The notes: generated by a model not told the origin, from the sequence alone. Shown: positions 1-6,499, numbered from the stretch's first letter. The stretch is DNA of 6,575 nt from JBPCOB01 sp051000715 (GCA_051000715.1 JBPCOB010000186.1:1-6575); one strand, 5' to 3'. A program made the numbers and translations.

Positions 1-44
1 ACCGTGGACCCCACCCCCCAGGACGCAGCCAAAAGAACCCACGC
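1..44 (-). other. Possible remnant or error-damaged start of mnmA
   Basis: Read on the minus strand in a frame different from the cysteine desulfurase, these bases encode A-WVLLAASWGVGSTV. Without gaps this lines up with the usual actinomycete MnmA N-terminus, (M)-RVLAAMSGGVDSAV, at 8 of 14 positions. MnmA is the tRNA-specific 2-thiouridylase, and its gene commonly follows this type of cysteine desulfurase. However, the initiator position reads GCG instead of GTG/ATG, and the ATP-pyrophosphatase P-loop SGGVDS reads SWGVGS, losing a glycine and the aspartate. Either the sequence is unreliable at this edge, the gene is decayed, or the match is chance. Only 14 residues can be judged. Confidence 0.3.
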
Positions 45-1243
45 TGTCCCCGTCTCGTCCGCGCCTCCCCCCCCGGACCGGCACGCCGGGCCCGCTCGAC
101 AACCGGGCCGATCACCTCGACGAGCGCGTCGACATCGGCCGCCGTGGAGCTGTTGCCGAAAGAGAACCGCAGGGAGCCGCGGGCCCGCTCCTCGTCCGCC
201 CCCATCGCTAGCAGCACGTGGCTGGGACGTGCCACGCCGGCCGAGCAGGCCGAGCCGGTCGAGCACTCGATCCCGCGCGCGTCGAGCAGCAGCAGCAGCG
301 AGTCGCCCTCGCAGCCGGGGAAGGAGAAGTGCGCGTTACCCGGTAGCCGGTGATCGATCGTCAGTCTCGGGTCGCCGTTGAGCACGGCGTCCGGGACCGC
401 GTCGGTCACCCGGCGAACGAGCTCGTCGCGAAGCCCGGCAAGCGCCTCGGCCCGCTCCGGCTGCCGCTTGATCGCGATCTGCGCGGCGGCGGCGAAGCCG
501 GCGATCGCCGGGGTGTCCAGGGTGCCCGACCGCACGTCGCGCTCCTGCCCGCCGCCGTGCAGCAGCGGCACGCACTCGACCTCCCGACCCAGCAGCAGCG
601 CGCCGATCCCGAGCGGCCCGCCCAGCTTGTGGCCGGTGACGGTCATGGCGGCGAGGCCGCTGGCGGCGAAGTCGACGGGGAGCGCGCCGACCGCCTGAAC
701 CGCGTCGCTGTGCAGCGGTACGCCGTACTCGTGGACGACCTCGGCCAGCTCGGCGACCGGCTGCACCGTTCCCACCTCGTTGTTGGCCCACATCACGGTG
801 GCGAGCGCCACTTCCTCGCCGTACCGGTCGAGGAAATCCCGGAGCACGGCCGGCGACACCCGGCCGTGCTCGTCGACCGGCAGCCAGCTGACCTCGGCGC
901 CCTCGTGTTCGACCAGCCAGACCACCGAGTCCAGGACGGCGTGGTGCTCGACGGAGCTGGCCAGGATCCGGTGGCGGCGCGGATCGGTACGCCGGCGGGC
1001 CCAGTAGATGCCCTTGACCGCGATGTTGTCGGACTCGGTGCCGCCACCGGTGAAGATCACCTCGCTGGGCCGGGCACCCAACGAGGAGGCGAGGGTCTCC
1101 CGGCCTTCCTCCACCAGTCGGCGGGTACGCCGGCCGGCGGCGTGCAGCGAGGACGCGTTGCCGACGACGCCGAGCTCGGCCACCATCGCGTCGATGGCCT
1201 CCGGCAGCATCGGCGTGGTGGCGGCGTGATCGAGATAGACCAT
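1..1243 (-). CDS. Cysteine desulfurase (NifS/IscS family), 3' end beyond the window
   Basis: A PLP-dependent cysteine desulfurase, which takes sulfur from L-cysteine (leaving alanine) as a persulfide for tRNA thiolation or Fe-S cluster assembly. At least 414 codons are open from ATG 1243 to the window edge. Visible landmarks are the N-terminal YLDHAATTP, GNASSLHAAGR at 28-38, GGGTESDN at 66-73, EHHAVLD with the cofactor-stacking His at about 100, ANNEVGT at 153-159, SDAVQ at 179-183, the PLP lysine K206 in TGHKLGG, and the active-site loop CSTGSACSAG with catalytic Cys333. The short SACSAG loop points to the IscS/NifS class rather than SufS. The set is complete, so the enzyme should be active. 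It lies after etfA on the same strand. Relatives I remember are about 385-400 residues, so a stop was expected near base 64, but none occurs before base 1. The start is ambiguous: an in-frame GTG at 1300 overlaps the etfA stop. The usual partner gene is mnmA, so an MnmA sulfur-donor role is inferred. Confidence 0.95.
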   Translation of the reverse strand, partial: MVYLDHAATTPMLPEAIDAMVAELGVVGNASSLHAAGRRTRRLVEEGRETLASSLGARPSEVIFTGGGTESDNIAVKGIYWARRRTDPRRHRILASSVEHHAVLDSVVWLVEHEGAEVSWLPVDEHGRVSPAVLRDFLDRYGEEVALATVMWANNEVGTVQPVAELAEVVHEYGVPLHSDAVQAVGALPVDFAASGLAAMTVTGHKLGGPLGIGALLLGREVECVPLLHGGGQERDVRSGTLDTPAIAGFAAAAQIAIKRQPERAEALAGLRDELVRRVTDAVPDAVLNGDPRLTIDHRLPGNAHFSFPGCEGDSLLLLLDARGIECSTGSACSAGVARPSHVLLAMGADEERARGSLRFSFGNSSTAADVDALVEVIGPVVERARRAGPGGEARTRRGQRGFFWLRPGGWGPR

Positions 1244-1279
1244 CGGGTCCGAGGGTAGCCGTTGGCTCGGGCAGTTCCC
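1244..1279 (-). promoter_or_regulatory. Candidate promoter abutting the cysteine desulfurase ATG
   Basis: On the minus strand a TACCCT hexamer (1257-1252) fits the actinobacterial -10 pattern TANNNT and is followed by exactly 8 nt and then ATG 1243. That spacing would place the transcript start at or next to the start codon, giving a leaderless message. No Shine-Dalgarno-like sequence precedes this ATG, which fits. A GGGAAC element (1279-1274) lies 16 nt further upstream, but it is not a standard -35 box, so the promoter is weakly supported. Confidence 0.3.
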
Positions 1280-1296
1280 CGCCGGCCGGGTGCGGG

Positions 1297-2262
1297 TCAC
1301 GCCCTGCGCTTGTCGATCTCCTCGATCAACTGGGGGAGAACCTTGTGGAGGTCGCCGACGACGCCGAAGTCGACCAGCTCGAAGATCGGCGCCTCCCGGT
1401 CCTTGTTGACCGCGACGATCATCTTCGACGTCTGCATGCCGGCTCGATGCTGGATCGCACCGGAGATGCCGGCGGCCACGTACAGCGAGGGCGAGACGGT
1501 CTTGCCCGTCTGCCCGACCTGTGACTGGTGCGGGTACCAGCCGGCGTCGGTGGCGGCCCGGGAGGCGCCCACCGCGGCGCCGAGCAGGTCGGCGAGCTGC
1601 TCGACCAGCGCGAAGTTCTCCGCGCCGCCCACGCCACGCCCGCCCGCCACGACGATGGCCGCCTCGCTCAGCTCCGGTCGGCCACTTCTCTTCTCCACCA
1701 CCCGGTCGGTGATCCTGGCCGCCTTCGCCGCCGCTGACAGCATCAAGGACACCTGCTCCTCCGCCGGCGTGGCCGGCGCGGACGAGGGCGGCGTCGAGTT
1801 CGGCCGCACCGTGATGATCGGCGTACCGGTGGTCACCTCGGCCGAGACGACGGTGTCGCCGCCGAAGATCGGCTGTTCGGCCACCAGCCGTCCGGAGCCC
1901 TCGGCCCGTACGCCGACCGCGTCGGTCACCAGGCCGGAGCCGGTGCGGACCGCCAGCCGGGCCGCCACCTCCTTGCCCTCCGGCGTGGAGGCAATTAGCA
2001 CGGCGGCCGGCGATCTTTCTGCTACCAGTGACGCGAGCACCTCGGCCTTGGGCGCGACGAGGTAGTTCTCGAGCTCAGCGTCGCCGGCGACGTAGACCGT
2101 GCGGGCGCCGTACTCGGCCAGTTTGTCCCGAGCCGTCTGGTAACCGCCGCCGACGAAGACCGCGCTCGGCTCCCCCAGCTCGCGCGCCAGCGTCAGCAGC
2201 TCGTAGGTCACCTTCTGGGGGGTGCCCTCGGCGTGCTCGACCAGCACGAGTACCTCAGCCAT
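1297..2262 (-). CDS. etfA: Electron transfer flavoprotein, alpha subunit
   Basis: The alpha subunit of the EtfAB heterodimer carries the redox FAD, which takes electrons from acyl-CoA dehydrogenases and similar flavoenzymes and passes them to ETF:quinone oxidoreductase. It is cytoplasmic, with no signal peptide or membrane segment. The protein is 321 residues, normal for the family. The N-terminal part (about 1-190) is the nucleotide-binding-like domain beginning MAEVLVLVEH. The C-terminal FAD domain contains VVAGGRGVGG (204-213), HQSQVGQTGKTVSP (245-258) and the EtfA signature LYVAAGISGAIQH...AVN (260-286). The ATG at 2262 is chosen because it matches the family N-terminus and has AAGAGAGG 7 nt upstream. 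An in-frame extension to 2436 would overlap etfB and is not credible. The gene lies 13 nt after etfB, so the two are surely co-transcribed and made in equal amounts. Confidence 0.97.
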   Translation of the reverse strand: MAEVLVLVEHAEGTPQKVTYELLTLARELGEPSAVFVGGGYQTARDKLAEYGARTVYVAGDAELENYLVAPKAEVLASLVAERSPAAVLIASTPEGKEVAARLAVRTGSGLVTDAVGVRAEGSGRLVAEQPIFGGDTVVSAEVTTGTPIITVRPNSTPPSSAPATPAEEQVSLMLSAAAKAARITDRVVEKRSGRPELSEAAIVVAGGRGVGGAENFALVEQLADLLGAAVGASRAATDAGWYPHQSQVGQTGKTVSPSLYVAAGISGAIQHRAGMQTSKMIVAVNKDREAPIFELVDFGVVGDLHKVLPQLIEEIDKRRA

Positions 2263-2269
2263 CGCGACG

Positions 2270-2277
2270 CCTCTCTT
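2270..2277 (-). promoter_or_regulatory. Ribosome-binding site of etfA overlapping the etfB stop
   Basis: The minus strand reads TAAGAGAGGCGTCGCGATG. The AAGAGAGG purine run shares two bases with the etfB TAA stop and sits 7 nt before the etfA ATG. A terminating etfB ribosome would stand directly on the etfA binding site, the usual arrangement for translational coupling of the two EtfAB subunits. The site also fixes the etfA start at 2262. Confidence 0.8.
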
Positions 2278-3052
2278 AGAGAAACTTCGAGGCGGCGAGG
2301 AACTCGGCCAGCTGCGCTCCGCCGGTGCCGTCATCGTCGACGATCGTGCCCCCTGCCCGGGCCGGGCGGTTGGTGAAGTCCGCCACCCGGCTGGCCGCAC
2401 CGGCCAGGCCCACCGCGGCCGGCTCGATGCCGGCATCGGCGATCGTCAGCGTTGTCAGCGGCTTCTTCTTCGCCGCCATGATGCCCTTGAACGACGGGTA
2501 ACGCGGCTCGTTGATCTTCTCGACGACGCTCACGACCGCCGGCAGCGTCGCCTCGACCACGTCGTAGCCCGCGTCGGTCTGTCGCTCGATGCGCACCCCG
2601 GTCCCGTCCACCTCGACCCTGCGGGCCAGCGAGAGCTGGGGCAGCCCGAGCCGCTCGGCCAGCATCGCGGCGAGCACCGACATCCGGGCGTCGGTGGACT
2701 CCGAGCCCAGCACGACCAGGTCGAACTCGAGCGTGCCGAGCACCTTCGCCAGCGCGTACGACGTCTGCACCGCGTCCGACCCGTGCAGGGCCGGGTCGGT
2801 CAGGTGAACCGCCTTGTCGGCGCCCATCGACAGCGCCTTGCGGATCGTCTCGGCCGCCGACTCCGGGCCCATGGTCAGCACGGTGACCTCGCCGCCGTGG
2901 GCCTCTTTCAGCCGGAGTGCCTCCTCGACGGCGTACTCGTCGAGCTCGTTCATCACCGCGTCGGAGCTGCGGTCGACAGTCCGGTCGGTGGGGTCGAGCT
3001 TCTTCTCGGCCCAGGTGTCCGGGACCTGCTTGACGCAGACGACGATGTCCAT
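2276..3052 (-). CDS. etfB: Electron transfer flavoprotein, beta subunit
   Basis: The beta subunit of ETF binds AMP structurally and carries the loop that docks onto acyl-CoA dehydrogenases. The protein is 258 residues, the normal length. It begins MDIVVCVKQVPDT, followed by EYAVEEALRLKE (39-50), MGADKAVHLTD (76-86) and GSESTDARM (116-124). The family signature region lies around residues 157-176, with R..TDAGYDVVEATLPAVVSV. The dehydrogenase recognition loop is EPRYPSFKGIMAAKKKPL (182-199), which strongly resembles the classic mitochondrial/bacterial housekeeping ETF, so a non-bifurcating type is inferred. ATG 3052 is preferred because it matches the conserved N-terminus. A TTG at 3103 is in frame but would add 17 unconserved residues. 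The GGAGG is 13 nt from the ATG, rather far, and lies in a potential hairpin. etfA follows 13 nt downstream and a crotonase lies 75 nt upstream, which fits a role in fatty-acid or branched-chain acyl-CoA oxidation. Confidence 0.97.
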   Translation of the reverse strand: MDIVVCVKQVPDTWAEKKLDPTDRTVDRSSDAVMNELDEYAVEEALRLKEAHGGEVTVLTMGPESAAETIRKALSMGADKAVHLTDPALHGSDAVQTSYALAKVLGTLEFDLVVLGSESTDARMSVLAAMLAERLGLPQLSLARRVEVDGTGVRIERQTDAGYDVVEATLPAVVSVVEKINEPRYPSFKGIMAAKKKPLTTLTIADAGIEPAAVGLAGAASRVADFTNRPARAGGTIVDDDGTGGAQLAEFLAASKFL

Positions 3053-3054
3053 GG

Positions 3055-3070
3055 GGAGGCGCGGTCCTCC
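3055..3070 (-). promoter_or_regulatory. Hairpin enclosing the etfB Shine-Dalgarno sequence
   Basis: The minus strand reads GGAGG-ACCGCG-CCTCC, followed by CC and the etfB ATG. The 5' arm is the only good Shine-Dalgarno sequence for etfB, and the 3' arm is its exact complement across a 6-nt loop. Folding would hide the ribosome-binding site. The stem is only 5 bp but mostly G:C. It may lower or condition translation of etfB, or be a chance result of the high G+C content. Confidence 0.4.
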
Positions 3071-3081
3071 GGAAAGGGCGG

Positions 3082-3121
3082 GTTCGGTGCCGAACGTTAC
3101 CAACGTCGAGGCCGGCCGGCC
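3082..3121. repeat. Cluster of three small dyads between the crotonase gene and etfB
   Basis: Three inverted repeats lie almost end to end in the 75-nt gap. GTTCGGTGCCGAAC (3082-3095) has 5-bp arms around GTGC. ACGTT-ACC-AACGT (3094-3106) has perfect 5-bp arms. GGCCGGCCGGCC (3110-3121) is a 12-bp palindrome. On the minus strand a TAACGT hexamer (3099-3094), a possible -10 box, lies inside the middle dyad and would start a message with a leader of about 35 nt for etfB. No T-run follows any of the dyads, so a Rho-independent terminator is not supported. An operator overlapping an internal promoter is possible but unproven. Confidence 0.35.
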
Positions 3122-3127
3122 GGACGG

Positions 3128-3907
3128 CTACCGCCCGATGAACTCGGCCGGGCCCGAACCCTTGGCCATGAAGTGGGTCATCCCGATCGTGCGGTCCTCG
3201 GTGGCGAACAACCCGGAGAAGGCCGCCCGCTCGAGCCGCAGCCCGCTGTCCAGGTCGACCTCGATGCCCTCGTCGATCGCAGCCTTGGCCGCCCGCAGTG
3301 CGTACGCCGGCCCGGCCACGAAGGTGCCGGCCAGCTCGCGGGCCGCGACGTACACCTCTTCGGCCGGCACCACCCGGTCCACCAGGCCGATCCGCAAGGC
3401 CTCCTCGGCGCCGACGAAGCGACCGGTGAAGCAGAGCTCTTTCGCCTTGGCCGGGCCCACCAGCCGAGGCAGCCGCTGGGTGCCGCCGGCGCCCGGGATG
3501 ATGCCGAGCAGGATCTCCGGCTGGCCCAGCTTGGCGTTGTCCGCACAGATGCGCAGGTCGGCGGTGAGAGCCAGCTCACAGCCGCCGCCCAGTGCGTAGC
3601 CGGTGACCGCCGCGATCACCGGCTTCGGAATCCGGGCCACCGCCGTGAACGCCGACTGCAGCCCGCCGGAGCGGTCCACCATGTCCGGGTAGGACATGGT
3701 CGCCATCTCCTTGACGTCCGCACCAGCGGCGAACACCCTCTCGCCGCCGTAGACGATCACTGCCCGCACGTCCCGCCGGTCGGTCGCCTCGGCGGCCGCG
3801 GCGCGCAGCTCCTCCTGCATCGCCACGTTCAGGGCGTTCATCGGCGGTCGGTCCAGCCGGATCGTGCCGATGCCGGCCGCCACCTCGAGCCGCACGAACT
3901 CGGCCAC
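3128..3907 (-). CDS. Enoyl-CoA hydratase (crotonase family)
   Basis: This enzyme probably adds water to trans-2-enoyl-CoA to give 3-hydroxyacyl-CoA, the second step of beta-oxidation, in the cytoplasm. The protein is 259 residues, a standard single-domain crotonase. The CoA-binding and oxyanion-hole segment is FAAGADVKEM (59-68, amide of A63). The second oxyanion glycine is G108 in YALGGGCEL. The two catalytic glutamates, equivalent to E144/E164 of the rat enzyme, are present as E111 (GGCEL) and E131 (GQPEILLG), with the usual 20-residue spacing. PGAGGTQRLPRLVG (138-151) follows. With both acids kept, a true hydratase is more likely than an isomerase or a non-catalytic homologue. Chain-length preference cannot be read. 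Parts of it, such as the start EFV and the segment around AKELCFTGRF, recall mycobacterial EchA17. The start is GTG 3907, supported by a strong binding site. The gene follows glgP by 18 nt and precedes etfBA. Confidence 0.95.
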   Translation of the reverse strand: MAEFVRLEVAAGIGTIRLDRPPMNALNVAMQEELRAAAAEATDRRDVRAVIVYGGERVFAAGADVKEMATMSYPDMVDRSGGLQSAFTAVARIPKPVIAAVTGYALGGGCELALTADLRICADNAKLGQPEILLGIIPGAGGTQRLPRLVGPAKAKELCFTGRFVGAEEALRIGLVDRVVPAEEVYVAARELAGTFVAGPAYALRAAKAAIDEGIEVDLDSGLRLERAAFSGLFATEDRTIGMTHFMAKGSGPAEFIGR

Positions 3908-3911
3908 TGTG

Positions 3912-3920
3912 CTTCCTCCT
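3912..3920 (-). promoter_or_regulatory. Strong ribosome-binding site for the enoyl-CoA hydratase GTG start
   Basis: The minus strand reads AGGAGGAAGCACAGTG. A full AGGAGG ends 7 nt before the GTG at 3907, the best Shine-Dalgarno sequence in the window. It fixes the start codon and lies in the 18-nt gap after the glgP stop, so this gene can be translated efficiently from a message that begins upstream of glgP. Confidence 0.85.
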
Positions 3921-3925
3921 CACGA

Positions 3926-6499
3926 CTAAGCGGTCACCATGAGCCCGAGAGCCGCGGCATTGGGCGCCAGTGGGTTGGTCGGCACCACCCGGACGGTGTA
4001 CCCGAACGAGCCCTTGCGCTGCAGCGGCACGCTGCCCTCGTAGCGCAGCATCCCGTTGTCGGTCGTGCCGGACGCGGTCAACGCCGCGACGGTCGGCTCC
4101 TGCAGGTTGTCGACCTCGTCCACGCCGCCGTACGCCACCTGCACCTCGACGTCCGCAGGGTTCAGTCGACCGAGTCCGACGACGGCCCGCACCGTTAGCG
4201 TGCTGCCCAGCTGCGGCGTGTCCCCACCACCGACACCTTCGACGTGCTCCACGCGTACGTCATGCCAGTCTGCCCGCACCCGCGCCGCCCAGGCGGCGAA
4301 GTTTCGAGCAGCGGCCCACTTGTCCGCACCCATCTGCGCGGACGACTGCGCAGCCGGCAGGTAGAGCTCCTCGACGTACTCACGCACCATCCGGCTGGCC
4401 AGCACCTTCGGGCCGAGCGAATGCAGGGTGTGCCGCACCATTTCGATCCAGCGCCGGGGCAGTCCGCCGCCGGCCCGTTCGTAGAACCGGGCCCGCAGGC
4501 TGCGGTCGATGAGGTCGTAGAGCGCGGCCGCCTCGAGGTCGTCGCGCCGGTTGGCCGAAAGCACGCCGTCGGCCGTGGGGATCGCCCAGCCGTTGTGGCC
4601 GTCGTACATCTCGTCCCACCACCCGTCTCGGATGGACAGGTTGAGACCGCCGTTGAGCGCCGACTTCATGCCGCTGGTGCCGCACGCCTCCAGCGGGCGC
4701 AGCGGGTTGTTCAGCCAGACGTCGCAGCCGGCGTAGAGGTAGCGCGCCATCGCGATGTCGTAGTCGGGCAGGAAGACGATCCGGTGCCGGACCTGGGGGT
4801 CGTCGCTGAACCGGACGATCTGCTGGATCAGCGCCTTGCCGCCCTCGTCGGCGGGGTGCGCCTTGCCGGCGATTACCAGCTGCACCGGCCGCTCGGCATC
4901 CAGGAGCAGGTCCTTTAGCCGGTCGGGGTCCCGCAGCATGAGGGTGAGCCGCTTGTACGACGGGACGCGGCGGGCGAATCCGATCGTGAGCACCTCCGGG
5001 TCGAAGACCCGGTCGACCCAGCCCAGCTCCACCTCGCCGGCGCCGCGCTGCAGGGCCGAGGCCTTCAACCGGCGGCGGACCTCCTCCACCAGCCGGCCTC
5101 GCAGCACCCGCCGAGTGCCCCAGAGCTGCTCGTCGGGTACGTCGTGGACCTCCGCCAGCGCCGCCGCCTCGTCGTCCTCCCCGGAGCCGGCGTCGACCCG
5201 AGCCAGCTCGAGCACCTCCCGCGCCACCCAGGTCGGGGCATGCACCCCGTTGGTGATCGAGGAGATCGGTACCTCCTCGGTGTCGAAGCCCGGCCACAGG
5301 CCGGCGAACATCTCCCTGCTCACCGAGCCGTGCAGCCGGCTCACGCCGTTGGCCCGCTGCGCGAGCCGGAAGCCCATGTGCGCCATGTTGAACACGTTGG
5401 GATCGCCGCCGGGCGGCTCCTGCCCGAGGGCCAGGACGGACTCGATCGGCAACCCCGCCCAGCCGTTGTCGACACCGAAGTGTGCGGCGATCGCCGACCG
5501 GGGGAACCGGTCGATACCGGCCGGTACGGGGGTGTGGGTGGTGAACACCGTGCCGGCCCGAACCGCCTCCAACGCCTCGTCGAACGACAGGCCGGCCTCG
5601 GTGAGCTCGCGGATGCGCTCCAGCCCGAGGAAACCGGCGTGACCCTCGTTGGTGTGGAACACCTCGGGCGCCGGCCGCCCGGTCAGCTCCGAGAACGCAC
5701 GCAGGGCCCGGACGCCGCCGATGCCCAGCAGCATCTCCTGCAGCAGCCGGTGGTCCGTCGTACCGCCATACAGGCGGTCGGTCACCTCGCGCTCGGGAGG
5801 CGCGTTGTCCTCTACGTCGGAGTCGAGCAGCAGCAGCGGTACCCGGCCCACCTGGGCCTTCCAGATCTGGGCCCGCAACGTGCGCCCGCCGGCGAGACCC
5901 ACAGCCACCTTCACCGGCGCTCCGTCGGCGCCGTTGGAGCCGGCCGAGCGGAGCAACGTCAGTGGCAGGCCCTGCGGGTCCAGCGGCGGATAGTGCTCCT
6001 GCTGCCAGCCGTCCGCCGACAGCGACTGCTCGAAGTAGCCGCTCCGGTAGAGCAACCCCACGCCGACGATCGGTACGCCCAGGTCGCTGGCGGCCTTGAG
6101 ATGATCACCGGCGAGGATGCCGAGTCCGCCGGAGTACTGCGGCAGGACCTCGGTGATGCCGAACTCAGGCGAGAAGTAGGCGATCGCCGCCGGCGCTTCG
6201 GGCAGCGACTGGTACCAGCGGTCGCCCCGGAGGTAGTCGGTGAGGTCCTCAGCGGCGTCGGAGAGCCGGCGCAGGAACCGGCGGTCGCGGGAGAGCACCG
6301 CCATCCGCTGGGTGGACACCTCTCCCAGCAGCCGCACGGGGTCGTGGCCGCACGTCGCCCAGGTGTCCGGGTCGACGGACTCGAACAGGTCGAGCGACTC
6401 GGGGTGCCACGACCAGCGGAGGTTCATGACCAGCTCGGCGAGCGGTTCGAGCGGCTCCGGCAGGGGGGCGCGGACGGTGAACCGGCGTAGTGCTTTCAC
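3926..6499 (-). CDS. glgP: Alpha-glucan (glycogen) phosphorylase, GT35 family, actinobacterial type
   Basis: A PLP-dependent phosphorylase that removes glucose from the non-reducing ends of glycogen or maltodextrins with phosphate, giving glucose-1-phosphate. The protein is 857 residues, and my recollection of M. tuberculosis Rv1328 (about 863 residues) matches it along the whole length. The N-terminal part (about 10-115, DUF3417-like) starts MKALRRFTVRA. The phosphorylase core contains SPEFGITEVLPQYSGGLGILAGDHLKAASD (110-139, in two conserved blocks), HTNEGHAGF (282-290), TTHTPVPAGIDRF (320-332), SITNGVHAPTW (414-424), GFARRVPSYKR (507-517) and NNPLRPLEACGTSGMKSALNGG, in which K612 is the PLP lysine. 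A beta-rich-looking tail (about 750-857) follows. The catalytic set seems intact. No allosteric phosphorylation segment of the animal type is visible. The start is GTG 6499, because translation from it matches the family N-terminus exactly. The gene heads the row of genes and ends 18 nt before the crotonase gene. Confidence 0.97.
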   Translation of the reverse strand: MKALRRFTVRAPLPEPLEPLAELVMNLRWSWHPESLDLFESVDPDTWATCGHDPVRLLGEVSTQRMAVLSRDRRFLRRLSDAAEDLTDYLRGDRWYQSLPEAPAAIAYFSPEFGITEVLPQYSGGLGILAGDHLKAASDLGVPIVGVGLLYRSGYFEQSLSADGWQQEHYPPLDPQGLPLTLLRSAGSNGADGAPVKVAVGLAGGRTLRAQIWKAQVGRVPLLLLDSDVEDNAPPEREVTDRLYGGTTDHRLLQEMLLGIGGVRALRAFSELTGRPAPEVFHTNEGHAGFLGLERIRELTEAGLSFDEALEAVRAGTVFTTHTPVPAGIDRFPRSAIAAHFGVDNGWAGLPIESVLALGQEPPGGDPNVFNMAHMGFRLAQRANGVSRLHGSVSREMFAGLWPGFDTEEVPISSITNGVHAPTWVAREVLELARVDAGSGEDDEAAALAEVHDVPDEQLWGTRRVLRGRLVEEVRRRLKASALQRGAGEVELGWVDRVFDPEVLTIGFARRVPSYKRLTLMLRDPDRLKDLLLDAERPVQLVIAGKAHPADEGGKALIQQIVRFSDDPQVRHRIVFLPDYDIAMARYLYAGCDVWLNNPLRPLEACGTSGMKSALNGGLNLSIRDGWWDEMYDGHNGWAIPTADGVLSANRRDDLEAAALYDLIDRSLRARFYERAGGGLPRRWIEMVRHTLHSLGPKVLASRMVREYVEELYLPAAQSSAQMGADKWAAARNFAAWAARVRADWHDVRVEHVEGVGGGDTPQLGSTLTVRAVVGLGRLNPADVEVQVAYGGVDEVDNLQEPTVAALTASGTTDNGMLRYEGSVPLQRKGSFGYTVRVVPTNPLAPNAAALGLMVTA

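Noticed and set aside
286..300. Trinucleotide AGC repeat as a microsatellite
   Set aside because: It encodes the normal leucine run (DSLLLLLD) of the desulfurase family with the favoured CTG codon. A similar run near 5826 does the same in glgP.
350..1258. A 302-codon plus-strand open frame opposite the cysteine desulfurase
   Set aside because: The minus-strand reading has every cysteine desulfurase motif. The plus reading has none and is a composition artefact.
2263..2436. N-terminal extension of etfA to 2436
   Set aside because: It would overlap etfB by more than 150 nt. The extra residues are unlike the family, and the ATG at 2262 has its own ribosome-binding site.
3053..3127. Rho-independent terminator between the crotonase gene and etfB
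   Set aside because: Short G+C-rich dyads are present but no T-run follows on the minus strand, so termination is not supported.
2222..4198. A 658-codon open frame on the plus strand, antisense to etfB, the crotonase and the end of glgP
   Set aside because: It crosses three well-conserved genes, has Arg/Gly/His/Leu-rich low-complexity translation without any recognisable domain, and is explained by the scarcity of stops opposite G/C-ending codons.
4593..4692. Atypical PLP-site wording (GTSGMKSALNGG) in the phosphorylase
   Set aside because: This differs from the animal enzyme but is, as far as I recall, the standard form in the actinobacterial glgP clade, so it is not unusual here.
5144..6490. 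A 448-codon plus-strand open frame opposite glgP
   Set aside because: It mirrors the glgP codons closely, shows no family motif, and lies wholly inside a gene conserved from end to end.
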